NCBI GenBank assembly: GCA_958298945.1
Contig: OY282610.1
Location: forward strand, 49,111,667 to 49,175,666
DNA: 64,000 nucleotides
Reading direction: 5' to 3'
Source: Atherix ibis
Taxonomy: Eukaryota > Arthropoda > Insecta > Diptera > Athericidae
Of the stretch, positions 1-13,429 are shown in pieces. Below the pieces are notes generated by a model. That model worked only from the letters and a program-made list of their open reading frames with translations. It made no database searches and was not told where the DNA came from. Position 1 is the stretch's first letter; every line of letters starts with the position of its first letter. Position numbers and translations under genes: made by a program.

Positions 1-126
1 TATATCTCTCCATGATGAAATTGTAAACATTACTGAATATAATGAAAAGAAAAACACAGATAATGACATATTACAAATGGCCGAAACGTCACTTAGAAAT
101 CATATCACTCTTTTTGGAAAACCCTA
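1..126 (-). mobile_element. Terminal fragment of a DD41D (rosa-like) mariner element
   Basis: The window opens inside a mariner terminus. Bases 92-125, read on the - strand, give a terminal repeat (AGGGTTTTCC, then an AAAAAGAGTGATATG-type run) that matches the end of the DD41D copy starting at 22852. The word TATATCTCTCCATGAT at the very start is also found near 23603-23617, inside the 5' part of that same copy. The end is followed by TATA, which fits a TA target site. Only about 126 bp are visible, and the rest lies to the left of the window. Orientation is inferred from the 22852 copy. Confidence 0.6.
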
Positions 127-3100
127 TATTTTGATCGATACATAATGTTGATGTTGTCGGCATATGCAAAAAACTTGGCAGACTCAATGAGGATAATATA
201 CATTATTGTTAGGCCCTGAGTTCTAGAGTAATAAACTCCCAATCGTTCACCCTCACGAGGATTTATTCTGTAATTTTAGAAAACGATAGAAATTCCTTTT
301 TTATACTTAAAAAAAAATCAACTATTTACTTTTTGCAGTTTCGATTAATATTTAATATATATGCTCAAGAAAATAGGAATATTTTTCTTAGTCAAAAATA
401 TCGTTTAATGAAAGTTACAAAAAAAAAGAAAATTCTCTTAATAAATGAACAGATAGAAATGTGTAATATTTAACTCCTTGCTTAAAAACCATATTATAGT
501 AAAAAATAGTACTTTAATTTGTTTATTAAATAATTCCAACCACAAAGAAAAAATCCGTCATTTTAAATATAAAAATTCATTTTGCTTTAATATAAAATGC
601 GTTAGGGTGATATTTTTTCTGTAATTATTTTTGATAGCCTCAAGAAAAGTCAAACAACGCAAAAGATTCTTCAAAATTGATTCTTGAGAAATGTTGTTTT
701 TTTTTTTACAAACGAACCTGGAAAAACAGATTCATCAAAAACATGTTGTTTTTTTGTGTTTTTTTTTTTAAATAATTTGAATGCAATCTAAATGACTGTC
801 GCTATCATCCAAACTTCATCATAGAATATTAACACAGGAGTAAAATTGCGCGGAAATGCAAGAATAATCCGCACTCAGTCTTATAAAATTTACAAAACAA
901 CAACTGTGAATGATGTTAAAGTGTTCTTATCTAACGTTGTAGCCATAAAAATGATTATACCTCATCCTTAAATCCCTTGTCACCAAGCTCCACTTTCTGG
1001 CTCAATCATTCTCTACCCCCCCCCCTCTACCCCCTATTCCCATATTTCTTCTTTGTTTATATTAAATAGTCAGTTTTTTATGTAGTATTTTATATAAGCA
1101 CTTAGGAATTCCCATAAATAAATTCTAAAGAAGCTTTTCAACTAAGCCAATCGACTTTTTATAGCCCATTGAAAGGATCAAGAATCTTACAAAAAATTAA
1201 TTGTTGAGATTTAGTAATCAGAGAAAATTGTATTGTATATGTATTGTGAAAAATTCAATAATTTCTCCGAAAAAAAGAATTATTGTTATTATTTTTATAT
1301 TTTCAAGAATTTTATAGCTTGAAGATGAGAATTCTTGTTCTATTTTGAATAATCGTAAAAAACACAATTTTGAAGAACTGTTTTTTTTCCAGACAAAAAT
1401 AAATAAATAAAATAAAATAAAATTACTCAAATCAATTTCAAGTAAAAAAAACAACAACAAATAATAAGGTTATAAAAAGGAAAATGATTATTTTCAAGTT
1501 GATTTCAAATGCAAGAGAAGTGAACATCCTGAATTTTATACAAACAGAATCTCAACCACACATTCTTAAGCACGATTGCACAACAAACCAATTGCATGCA
1601 CTCACACCCGCACCCGTTACACACACACACGTTAATGCATACAAACCACCCCCCCACCTACCCATACACACACATATGTACCATTTATGATAAAATGATT
1701 CGTGGAAAATTAAATGTTGTGAAAATCGAACGTGAATACGATGTTAGACAAAAAAAGGAAAAGGAAAATGGGATGTTGTTAGATTGTGGGTAGGTGGTTG
1801 TTTGGTAGGGCTGATCAAACTAGCTAGAAAACGATTTAAGGATCTCACAATGTGCAAAATATGAATAATGAGAAAAAGGGGATGTTTTCGAGGAGCAATC
1901 CTACACATTCATTGCACAATAAGTAGCGAAGATATGGACATATGCATGTACAACGATGGTGACGGCTATGGCAATGGCAATGGCGACAATAACACTGAAC
2001 GACCCAACCATCGCCTCAACCACTGCAAAGATGTCGACTAGAGGAACAGCAGAAGAACAAAAAACAGCAACAACAAAAAAACAAGAAAATCAAAGAAAAG
2101 AAAATGAAAAAATACACAACACAACAAATATGGATGCCACCATTAGCTCAACAGTAGCGATGGATGCCAAAGTAAAACAACTCCTACATCCAAGCATGCA
2201 TTTGGATGTACGTCCGCACATGTGTGCCTAAAGGGATGTTTTCATGTTTTTCCTTCTTCTCTTTCCCTTTTGATTAATTCGGTATTTATGCATACAAAGA
2301 CGCAAGAATCGTCATTCATAAAGTGGTGTATACCATTTAGATGTGTGGACGCATATATTTATTTGACGACGGCTTATCAATTCATCAATACATGCATGTA
2401 TGCACATGCATATCGTAAGCCGAATTGAAATTCCATGCATTTTTATTAAAATCCTTTCTAACTCATTCATTTCAATAATATTCAACAATTTTTTTTTTTT
2501 ATATATTCGCTGTGTTTTGTTTTCTCTTCTTTTCAATCATTTACATTATTTATTGTTTTTCTTTATCGGAATACCGACGACCGATTCATTTCTTAATACC
2601 AACGAAAACACGACAGGTTAATTTCTGCTTGCATTTCTTTTTTTTTTTTCTTAATGAAATTCTTATTTCTCCACAAAATTGAAATCTCTATAAAAAAAAA
2701 AAAAATAAAAAAAATTCTTAACTTTTACACTAAATTTAATGGCACATAATCAGTTGCACTTTCAATTTTTTTTGTTTAGAGGAGATTTTTTTTTTAAATG
2801 TGGACAAACAAAATCACTGGCATTTCAATTATTTTTTTTTTAATAACACAAAAACCGCCGCTTCTATTTATTTTGTTACATTTTTTTAAGGTTCTTTTTA
2901 AAAAAGCAAATTTTTTCATAAAACACGAAAAATATACAAAAATCAAAACTAGATAATAAAAAGAGTTTTCATTTAAAAAAAACAAACAAAAAATGCTTTT
3001 AAACTAAATAAAACAAAAACTAAAATTAACCAAATTATTTTCTTAAATATCTCTTTTATTTTATAATAATTTTGATAAAAATCAATTTCAAATTTCATAT

Positions 3101-5013
3101 TATTTTTAAAGAAAATCAAATTTTTGACACTTGATTTTTTACTTATTAAAAAATAAAATTGCAAAAAGCACGTACGTATATAATGTTTGTTTTTCTTTTT
3201 AAATCACAAAAATATTTTTTCTATAATAAATTTTTAGGAATTTTTTTTTTTTTTTTTAAAGAAGAAAAGACAACAACACAACACCAAATTCTCTTAGTTA
3301 TTCGTGTTTATTAAGAAAAAGAAAAGAATTTCTTTTTTTAGATGTCACTTTTTAAAAATGTAAATAAAAAACACAACATTTCTTTTCAAAATAGAAAATT
3401 ATTTTGCGAAAAAAATACTTTTTCCAAAAATTCCATAATTTTACTTGTATTGTAAATCACCGAAGAATTGTAAGAAATTTTATTTGAAAAGAAAAAGAGA
3501 ATTACGGCTGCAAAATAAGCAGAAATTTTAGAAGAGAAAAATGAAAGAAAACAGAAGTACTACTACTACTACTACTGCTGGTATATAAAAGCAAAAATCA
3601 TGTCCGCACAGTGCCTGTAACACTACTACTACCACTAGATGAATGCATTCGTATAATTGCATTAGTGTTCGTGTTAGCACTAGTAGCAGTGGTCATGTAC
3701 CTTAATCAGAACGTTGCGCATAGAAGTTGTTCCTTTTCCTCTCGACAGAAGAACAACAAAAATATTGTCATTATTGTTTTTTATGCTGCTCTGCACATGT
3801 TTTCTCAAAAATTCAATAAAATAAATATGATACTAATAAATCGAAGAAACAAACCTCTCCGCGGCAGCATAATTTTTTAAAACATGTTCACATTCATAAG
3901 TTCGTATACACACACACACACATGCATATTTATACGTTAACAATAGCAAAACAACCTTTTTTTTTTTGTTGTTGAAAAAAAGGGTGCAAAGGATGAGCGG
4001 GCGGTATAGTTGGAGTTGTGCACAGACAATAAAATTCCTTCATTTACAGGTAAGAATCTCCTTAAAAGCATTTCAAAAAACAAAACATTACAATACATAC
4101 TATTATGCATATGCATGAATAAACACCAAATTATTATATCGAAAAAATGTAATAATTTTAATTTTATTTCCATTTATCTATTTGTATCTAATCTAATGTT
4201 TTGTTTATTCTTTTTTCAAATTTTTCAATGTGAAAATTTCCATCTTGAAAGAAATTGATTTGCTTTTAATTCTTTTCCAAAAAATTAATCTCAAAAAAAT
4301 TATTGGTTACTAATCCCTTATGGGCGAACACATACCCATTCGCATAATCACATTAGTACATTCCACACTCATTCTATCTCTATCCCTTTCGGTATCTCGG
4401 CTCTTACTCGTTTCAAGTCTATTTGTATTACTCTTACTTGACTGTCGCCATTTGTTGCGGCACAATCAGACAATACCACAAACACACATTCATACATAAT
4501 ATCTGTGCATATTCTGCCCCATGTTAAAATCATTTTCATATCCTCTGCCGATCGTCTTTTTCCTCATCCTTCTTTATAACAATCAAACGAACACCTTAAA
4601 ATCCTTGCATTTAATTAATTAATTTATTTATTTATCAAAATAAATTTGTTGCACGCACATGCATATAAATTAAATAAAATTCGTATTATTATTCATTCGC
4701 GATTTCGTTTATTTTTATATTTGATTTGAATTCTTCTCTTTAAGTGATTGTGCTTTTTTTCTGTCTATATTGCTTAACAAGAAAGAAAAATTCATAAAAA
4801 CAATGAGAAAAGAAAGAAAACAAGAAGAATTTAAAGAAGTCAATAGAGACGTATATGCATGTACACATATATATACTAACCGCCGATACACATTGCCTCG
4901 ATATAGACGAACACATTTACGCACGACGGCAAATGGAACCGAAACGAATTCTTTCGTTTTTCTTTTCACTATAACACTGCCCCATACATTTGTCTCTTTT
5001 GTACATTATTTTC

Positions 5014-5017
<4 letters not shown>

Positions 5018-5044
<27 letters not shown>
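5018..5044. repeat. (TTA)n microsatellite
   Basis: An uninterrupted run of about nine TTA/TAT trinucleotides, followed by degraded units. A second trinucleotide run, (ACT)n, lies about 75 bp downstream at 5121-5139. These runs create the chance Asn-rich and Thr-rich reading frames seen on the two strands here. Confidence 0.9.
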
Positions 5045-5045
<1 letters not shown>

Positions 5046-5120
5046 GTTATTACTATTGCTAATACAAATACTAAAAATTCTACAATTCTTCTTACTATTG
5101 CTACTATTGTTACTACATTT

Positions 5121-5139
5121 ACTACTACTACTACTACTA
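5121..5139. repeat. (ACT)n microsatellite
   Basis: Six consecutive ACT trinucleotides in an otherwise AT-rich, T-heavy stretch. A similar short ACT run lies near 3558-3576. Confidence 0.85.
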
Positions 5140-8100
5140 TAAGTAGCAGAAATCCCTTTCAGATATTGCATAGAACTTTTTTTTAAATGATTTGTTGAAT
5201 TTTTCACATAAAACTCATCTTTTACAATTATTTAATTAGACATTTTTCATAATAGCATTTAAATAAAACTTTTTGCATAAATTATTTTTATATATTATCA
5301 CAAAAATCCATAAAACACAATCGATCCTATACTAACCCGCACGATATGAGAGACAACAAATCCGCCATCTTTGACATTTTCTTAAACAAAAATCTTTTAT
5401 TTTCGTATTCAGCGATTGATTCCTTAGCCAATATGTACAATTGCACATATACGATGAGAACGTATGTGTTTAACAAATTGCTCTACACAAACACATCATG
5501 GGAAATTCTATTTGAGCATAAAGGCGAGACAGCGTAGGGCGCTGAATATACACACGATACATAAAACCTTCAAGAAAACGTTTCTTCTGTTCAGAAATTC
5601 TGCTGAATATGCTCTAAGAGCTTACCCAAATTATGTTCTTTTCATATTTCTCTTCTTTATCGAATGGATCGGATTATTCTTCATATGACTTTCTAATTTT
5701 ATTTTTATTTTTAATTATTTATGTAATAAAATGAAAAAAAAAAGATTAGAGAATACTTGAAATTTTTTAAAAATTAAGAACATTATTGGTATTGCCAAGT
5801 GTCAAGTATTCGAAAAGTAATGCTGCATTAAAATTCCATTAAAAAAAAACCTTTCAAATTAATTTTAAAAAGCATAAAATTGGAATATATGCTTTTTAAA
5901 ACTAAATCGAAAGGGTTGAAAAAAAATCACCTTTAATATAAAAAGAAATCAAAAAGTTTGCTTGAATATTTTTTATAAGGTAAAATATTGTCCTCTTTCC
6001 AATTACCTTCCAAATATGTACAAATAACTCAAAGTAAAATGTTTTTAAGTAAAATTTACTCGAATATAATTTTATTCAATTAATTAAATAGAAATATTTC
6101 CATATATCTTTTGCAGAGAAAATAACTTTTTTGTGTGTGACTATTTCCGAATACATTTTTGAGGTTTTAGCAGCATCCGAAATGTATGCAATCAACCAAA
6201 TTAAATACTAAAATTATTATTGAAAAATTGGTCTTTTTCTTATATTCTTTCCATAACATTTATTATTTATATAATAAATACTTTTAATTAGCTATTTTGC
6301 ATAATTTATATTTAAATATAATATACAGTTAAATGAAATTGTATTTAATTGTATCCTCTTAAATGTACTGCCTAACCACAAAAAAAGGTATAAAATTTAA
6401 TTACCTATGATTATATTCTTACATATTATTTATTATAAGTTAAAAAATTAATTGCAATTTTATTTATTACAAACAAGTATAAATGCATTATGTTATCCTT
6501 TTGCAATAGTTTTGTACAATAATTAATTATTAAAAACGATTCCAATTTTAACCACCTGTTCTTTTCTAGTTCTATTTTCTGTTGAAAGATGTCACTAGTA
6601 AAAGAAACTGCACATCTCATTAAGGTTGATTGAATTTTATTGTGTTGATTTCTTTTTTCAATAAACAGGAAACTATATTTTTTTGGAAATTTTCGATTAA
6701 ATCAATTGTAATTGCATTACGAATAGAACATTTTCAGAATTTATCGATTTTTTCTCTCGAAAAAGTGATTTTTTTTTGTGTTACTTTAGATGGTAATGCA
6801 GTTCCTTTCGGTAGGCATGTAGCTTGACAGCGTTTGCGATGGTATTAGACAGTATCGGCTTGACGACAGAACAACAACGGTGGTGTTTTGACATTTCGTG
6901 TTAGATTCTAATTCGATTCTAAGGTGATTTTCAGCGCGAATATTTCATTAAAATAGAATTTATTTATTTATCATTATTATTATTATTATTATTAAGTGAG
7001 ACAATAGAATATTGTTGAAAATTTTTACGTACAAGTACTGTAAAAATTAAAATTTTTACTATATTTTATCAATTAGCGAGAAAAGTTCACTTGTTCTCTT
7101 TCTCCAGTGCATAACCAAATAGTTAACTAAAAAGTGTAAGTTTACAAGTGCATTATTTCACCGAGGATAGACGCCACCTATTCTGCAGGTGTCATAGTAG
7201 GGGATGGAAGTTTGGAACACCTGCTGCACTTTTGGTCTATGCGAAATCGTTAATGAAAAATCGATACGCCCGGGAATCATGACATAAGTGCGAATTGAAT
7301 TTTGAGAACAATTAAAAAAAATTTCCTAATTTGATTCGAGGTGCCAAATCACCTACTAACGTGCGTGCGCTTCTATTTATTTAGTTATATATATATATAT
7401 GTGTGTGTTGGGTGCTTCTGTGTTGAAAATTTGCTGCAGTCCCAAAATTGTACTTCAAATTATGTTTTGTTCTGTTTTCTTTTTTTTGTTATTGCTTTAC
7501 TTGCGTTTGCCAAGTCGGAGAAATCAAGAACAGTGCTCAGTGGTCGTTACCGCAACGGCGGCCATAATTAATGTTCGATCTCACCTTTGCCTTTGCTTTC
7601 GCGTTGAAATTTGTCATCGTTTTGTACCTTTTCACCTTGGATTTCGCTCGTATTATTGAAATAATAACTTAAGGTTGATGTGTTTTTCTTCCCCTTTTCG
7701 CTTGGCCATATTTCCCCTAATTGTGTGTTGTCGCAATCAAACAAATCAGATCTTCCGCCGTCCCCCTACCGCAAACCAATAATACACATTTTGGGATATT
7801 TGTTTGGATGTCAATTTTACAGCTGCGCTGCCTTTTTTCTTCAATTTTCTTTTCGTTCTGCTATTCGCTCGTTTGACTTTTGCTCTTGTGAAAATTCACC
7901 AGAAATCGGGCGTAAACAAACAAAATTAAAATTCCTCGAAATTGAATTAATAACCCCAACCCATCCATCCAATCGTATAAATCGTTTTCACAAGAAAATT
8001 CTTAGTAGAAGGAAAAATAATTTTGAAAAAATTAACAGAAAAAGCTTGAAATTTGAATAATCTATTGCGGAACTATACATAAAATAAAATAAAACTTTGG

Positions 8101-9749
8101 AGAATTAGGAAAATTCCCATATATTAATTATTGGCAATTAAATTTCAAATAATTTTATTAAATTCATTTGATTTTTGCTTTTGATACGTTCGCAAATGTT
8201 TTTATTTTATTTTCCATTGTTTTGTTGGTGTTGTTGTTGTAATAAGTCTTGTAAGTTTCTCAATTATTATTCGTTGTTTTTATAATTTTCTATTTTTTCA
8301 AGTCGAATGTGGTGTACATACACACTGCCATCCATCTTCATATTGATTTCTGCCGTTTTTATTTCAAATTTAGAATAATAAAGAAAAACAGCAATTTTTA
8401 TCTATTGTAGTTAATCAAGAATAAAAAGTTCAATTCACTGCAATTCTTGTTATGATTTTTTCTCCGTTTTTTTGTTGGGAAAAAATTATCAGAAGCATGA
8501 CCGACAGACAATTGTCAGCTGGATTCATTCATAAAGCAGTAATTTATAAATGAATTGTGCACGAAAACAAAACAATCGTATAGAAAAAAAAACAAGTTTC
8601 ATTTTATTATATTTTTTTTCAGAATAACAAAATTACAGCGTTGAATTACGTCATCTTGTCTGATGATATTTATGATGTTCTCTCTTCCTCTCAATTCGTC
8701 CGCATCCCTTTCTTTTTTTTCGTTATAATTTAGGATCTTTTTTCTCCCAATCGTTTAGTATTTCAAAACAACTATCCTCTCATTTACATTTGTACGTAGT
8801 ACTTTGAGTTCGCTCACAAACAGGCAAGAATAGTCGAGGGCGAAAAAAACGAATGAAATAATTTTTTGCTGTATTGTAAACAAAATAAAATAAACACAAA
8901 TTCCCCAGGCAATAACAATGTCGGTGGAAAAAAATTGAACACGCTTATGTCGGGTTATAATTGTTTACATCAAAAATTAAAATTAAAAAAAAAAAATAAA
9001 TATCGGATAGAGGAAGACGAACGATCTCGTTTGCCCGTGTATCTGTTAATAATTAATATTTTCTGTTTTGTAGTTAAATATTTATGTATGTTTACGATTA
9101 GCTGAGATTTTCTTTTTTTTTTTCTTTTATTATAAGTAAATATTAGAAGTAATGTAAAAATAAGAAAAAGTTTTGCTAAAAACCACCACTACTAAAAAAA
9201 AAAAGTTTTATTTGATGTCTTAATCAGGATTTGTTTATTCTAGAGTTTGTCAATAGTGTATACAGTCGGCGATAAAATAGGTGTTTGTCGGAGGAGGGAA
9301 ATTTTTTTCACCTTGCAGAAAGGGAATTTTATGTGAAAATAATGAATAAAAAGCGAAATGTTTGGTTTTTTTCAAATTTCTCGTAATTTTATTGCTTTTT
9401 TTTCGAGGTATTAAATAAAGAATTTTTTTTTCAAAATAATTTTGTTAACGGGGAAAATTCTAAATTCCAATTTCTGAATGCTTATTTCTTAATTGAAATG
9501 TAATTTTTTTATGTATAATTTTTTCTCTACAGATATGTTTTTCTTCTTCGGAAATTACTTTTTCCCAAAAAATTGTATTCCGATTTTTTTTTGATTAAAA
9601 TTTTTTTTAGATTAATATTTAAAAATAAAACAATTATGGTAAAAAAATTTTCTAATAGGATTTAGCTTATCGTTGTTGTTGTTTCTTTCTTCAAAACTCT
9701 AATATTGATCTTATATTTGAAATTTTTTCGGTTCGAACGTTTTATATGG

Positions 9750-10415
9750 TAAAGAAGGGTGATTCTTCAAAGGAATTTTTTTTTTCGTTAGAAAACATCG
9801 CAAATTTTTATTGAAAATGAAATTTTAATCTATTACAATTATATAGGACAAATATCGTTCATATGACCACAATGACTCAGTTTGCAGGCCTGGATTCGAA
9901 CGTCGAAATTTTAGATGACTTTTCCTAATAAAAATGGGATCAACGACCTCAATTTCTTGTCGAATGTTGTTCTTTAGGTCTTGCATTGTTCTTGTATGAC
10001 TGGCAACAAATCCCAACATCTTGGCGACCAATTCATATAGGATTTTTTTCAATTTCGGCCACAAAAAGATCGTTAACAAGTCACGATATAGTTCAGAATT
10101 CACTGTAAGGAGTTTTTTACGATCATTTTCGGAGAGTAACGGCCCAATGATTCCACCACCTCAAAAACCGCACAAAAAACAATAACTTTTTTTTAAGGAT
10201 GCATTGGTTTTTCGTAAATCACATTAGGATTTTCCACGCCCCAGATTGAAAAATTTCGCTTGTTAATGTCGATCACTTACAGCAATTATGTTTGCACGTG
10301 TACGAACAGGACGACTATGTTGATATGGTGTACGACCTACCGCCGAACCAGTTTTTTCAAAACGTTTAACAATTTTGTAAATTCCGGACTAACTAACAGA
10401 TAGCCCACTCTGTAT
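9750..10415 (-). mobile_element. Decayed DD41D mariner remnant
   Basis: Read on the - strand, the segment keeps scattered transposase words. There is a YRDLLTIFLWPKLKK block (the segment before the second aspartate) and an N-terminal winged-helix stretch near 10330-10400. Stops and indels separate the blocks, and the D-D catalytic region is unreadable. The upstream end stops abruptly near 10415, where a different mariner begins, so it looks interrupted or truncated by that later element. Confidence 0.6.
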
Positions 10416-11238
10416 ACACCGCGGGTTTAGTATATTCGATTTTCAATTTTTTGTGGCGTTATGTTGGTACTCATGTCTCTCACTTATGTCGACAAGTTCG
10501 GCCATTTTGAATGTTCAGTTAATTTTTAACAGCTGCTTTGCTTGCACGTGTTTAAGCTCGTCTTCGATTTTTGCCCATTTTCGACCAAAAACAGCATCGC
10601 ATAAACATTGCTAAGGAGCTGTTGGACTCTGTCCGCGAAAACCCAAATTTGCTCCAGAGGGTCATAACTGGTGACGAATCATGGATGTATGGTCCATACA
10701 AGTTCGGTCGAATGTGAAGATTTTTCTTAAAGTTTTCTTCGATTGCAGGGGCGTGGTGCATCATAAGTTCTTGCCACAGGGTAGAACGGTCAATAAGAAA
10801 TATTACCTGCAAGTTATGCGAAAGTTGCGCGAAGTAATCCGCCAGAAACGCCCGGATTTGTGGAAGAGCAAAAATTTGCTTTTGCACCATGATAACGCCC
10901 CTGCTTACGCATCGTTGCTTGTGCGAGAATTTTTGGCCAAAAACAACACACTAACAACGCCGCAGCCATCGTATTCCCCAGATCTGGCCCCCTGTGACTT
11001 TTTCTTGTTACCGCAACAGATTCTTTGATCCATTTTTTGGAATGGGCAAAAATCGAAGACGAGCCAAAACACATGCAAGCAAAGCAGCTATCAAAAATTA
11101 ACTGAACATTCAAAATGGCCGAACTTGTCGGCATAAGTGAGAGATATGAGTACCAACATAACGCCACAAAAAATCGAAAATCGAATATACGTAATCCGCT
11201 GAAATTCAAAATTCGCGATACTTTTTGAACAGACCTCA
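10416..11238 (+). mobile_element. DD34D mariner remnant, family ending GAGGTCTGTTCAAAAAG
   Basis: The + strand encodes the C-terminal half of a mariner transposase around 10700-11028, including a VHHKFLPQGRTVNKKYYLQV block and an HHDNAPAY motif followed by [11 protein letters not shown]. That gives 34 residues between the second and third aspartates. The right end carries the terminal repeat GAGGTCTGTTCAAAAAGTAT (as reverse complement), next to TA at 11239-11240. The left end is cut short: it begins about 40 bp inside the expected terminus. The N-terminal half of the transposase is deleted. The same family is present with both ends at 55533-56484. Confidence 0.75.
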
Positions 11239-11289
11239 TACTATTTTTTAAATCCTATTTTTATAAAAAAAAAAATTAAGAAAAAATTA

Positions 11290-11975
11290 TCTTAATGTTC
11301 AGTAGCTACGATACACGGTCTTTAGAAAGAACAGTCGAGCTCCTCAAAATAGCCATTAACCGCAGACTCCACCTCTTCATTGTTGACAAATCTTTTACCA
11401 CCGAGCAGTTTTTTTCAAGTTTGGAAAGTGACAATCATCCGAGGATGCTCAATCTGGCGAATAGGGTGCGTGAAGAAGCAATTCGAACGTTAACCCATTG
11501 ATTTTGACCATCGCAATAACGGGTATGTGAGCTGGTACATTGGCTTGATGATGCCTACCATGTCTGCTACCTCGCGCACTTTCAGGCGATGGTCCAATAC
11601 CATTTTGTGAATTTTCTTCATCATTTCTGGCGTGCTCCACTGCGATGTTCGTTTTGGCACCTTGTTTGAACTCTGCCACCTATTATTTTATTCTTGTAAA
11701 CGAATAAGTAGAGTCTAGCTCGGCTTTGATGTTGGTTGGACTGAGACCTTTCAAATGAAAGTATTCTATCACATAACGATGACCAATTTTTTTCATGTTT
11801 ACAAATTCACTAAAAGCGTTCACTATTAATGGCTGTCAAACAAATACTAAACAACGCAGCATCATCAAACTTCAAACTTAAGCTTTATAAGGTTGATACT
11901 TTCGACCATGGAAATTTTTTTCAAATAAAAACTGCCATTTATACGTAAGGTCAGATACTTCTGGAACTAACCTCG
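11290..11975 (-). mobile_element. Internally deleted DD34D mariner, left end missing
   Basis: On the - strand the segment starts with an N-terminal helix-turn-helix block (MKKIGHRYVIEYFHLKGLSP) near 11797, then jumps to the catalytic C-terminal part (NGLTFELLLHAPYSPD near 11449-11510). The middle third of the transposase is gone. The right end has a terminal repeat CGAGGTTAGTTCCAGAAGTA on the - strand, followed by TA at 11976-11977. No partner repeat is visible on the left. The repeat differs from that of the neighbour at 10416-11238, so these are two separate families side by side. Confidence 0.7.
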
Positions 11976-13429
11976 TATTTTGTAAAGATAATATAAAATC
12001 GCTTTTTTATTGGTATTTTTATTAATTATTCTATTTTCTTATTTTTTTTTAATTTTTTTTTTTTTTTTTAATTTTTATAATAAGAAAATTTTGCTATAAT
12101 TGAAACAAAAGTATTTTTACTGGAAAAAAAGTAATTTTTTTTAGGAGAGGATTTTAAAGATTTACTTTTAAAATTCCACGATTCATAAAAGTAGTATTAA
12201 AGCCTTTTTTCTCGAAGCGGTCCTGAGTTCGTATCTAGTCTAGTGACATTGCCGAAACGCCTTTTAATAGGTCTGAGTTATGGTAGCGCTACAAATTTAT
12301 ATTTCATAAAAGTGTTACTTACTAGATATGAAGTCTAGAATTAGTCATTATTAAGTGACCCTATTTCCGGATCATTTCACGATTATTACTAGGTTAATTA
12401 AAATTACGAAGAAGAAACGAAATCGTGCTCATTTAGCGTACAATAGTTTCATTATTTTATTATTTTATATGGACTAAAACTTTATAATATTTACAATACA
12501 GTAAAAGAGGAGAACTGCACTCAGTTTTGTTATACATACTTAATAAAATGTAGCATTTTTGTATTAAAAATTGAAAACGATTACTTTAATGTGATTTTGT
12601 TTATACTTTGAAAATGATATACAAAGAAAATAATGTCAGGAAAATATCTTCAATAAATAAACAAACGCCATCGCATAAGAAAATAATAGAAAAATTTAAA
12701 AAAAAAACATACGAACACCAATTTCATTGATGATATTTCTTGTTAGAAGTTTGAACTTTTGGGTATTCAAGTGTGGGTGTTTTAGATTTTTCTTTTTCGT
12801 TGAAAACTGTTGAGATCGGAAGTTAGTTGGTAACAATGTAAACACAATTGGGGAAAAACATTCATTTCTGATTTTATTTACATTAGGGAAAATGGGAAAA
12901 AGAAAATATTTTTCCCAGAGATTTATGTATACGTGTATATGGACATGTAAATAAATATACAGAAATATCAAAAAATCGAATCGATTGATTATCAAAAACA
13001 GATAAAAGAAAACTAAGCAATCGAAATGGCATATGGGCTATCACTTGTTTTCAAGGTGCCACGTTTGACTTTGTTCATTTGTAGAATATATCTCGATTTT
13101 TTGTGCCATATGACAAAAAAGATAAAATTCCAGTAAGCCTCTTACATTTGTTGAGCATAGTTTTAATTATAGAAGAACATTAATTTTGATTTACTGTTAA
13201 GTAAATTTCTTTTCTTTTATATATTATTTAGCCAAAGGAATAGTTGCATTTACAAGAAATATTATTTTCATTTAAAAAATGTAATTTTCTTGATTTCAAT
13301 ATAAAATATAGCATAATCGTTAGTTTAAAAAAAATAACGATTTTTTGCAAAAATTTTATGGGTGAGACATTCGAGTTTTGGTATCTAAAATATACCAGCT
13401 ATTTTTTTTTAGCAAATTAATATTAATCA
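11976..13429. other. AT-rich sequence without recognised genes
   Basis: Poly-T tracts and low-complexity sequence. A longish - strand open frame at 12696-12995 is AT-driven (Phe, Ile, Tyr, Asn rich) and shows no domain. Nothing here can be supported as a gene. Confidence 0.5.

Larger units (their letters stand above)
127..9745. other. Gene-free AT-rich stretch with poly-A/T tracts and microsatellites
   Basis: I find no exon, RNA gene or transposon that I can support in this stretch. It is made of long A and T runs, short CA and trinucleotide repeats, and short chance reading frames of biased composition. Somewhat more GC-rich islands lie around 1560-1680, 1940-2230 and 6800-7700. The last one could be promoter or 5' untranslated sequence of a gene outside or downstream, but no splice or core-promoter signal decides this. 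Confidence 0.5.

Noticed and set aside
1956..2231. 91-codon + strand frame, rich in Ala, Thr, Lys and Gln
   Set aside because: Built from GGCAATGGCAATGG-type and CAACAAAAAA-type low-complexity sequence. No domain, no splice context, and another frame is equally repetitive.
4770..5207. 138-codon + and 96-codon - strand frames with Thr or Asn runs
   Set aside because: They are translations of (TTA)n and (ACT)n microsatellites.
7399..8060. Three overlapping + strand frames of 76-126 codons in a less AT-rich patch
   Set aside because: Rich in Phe, Cys and Ser from T-rich sequence, no recognisable motif, no supported splice sites. It might be promoter or leader sequence instead.
9885..9905. GGATTCGAACGTC, resembling a tRNA T-arm
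   Set aside because: No matching acceptor stem, anticodon arm or A box around it, and it lies in a mariner remnant.
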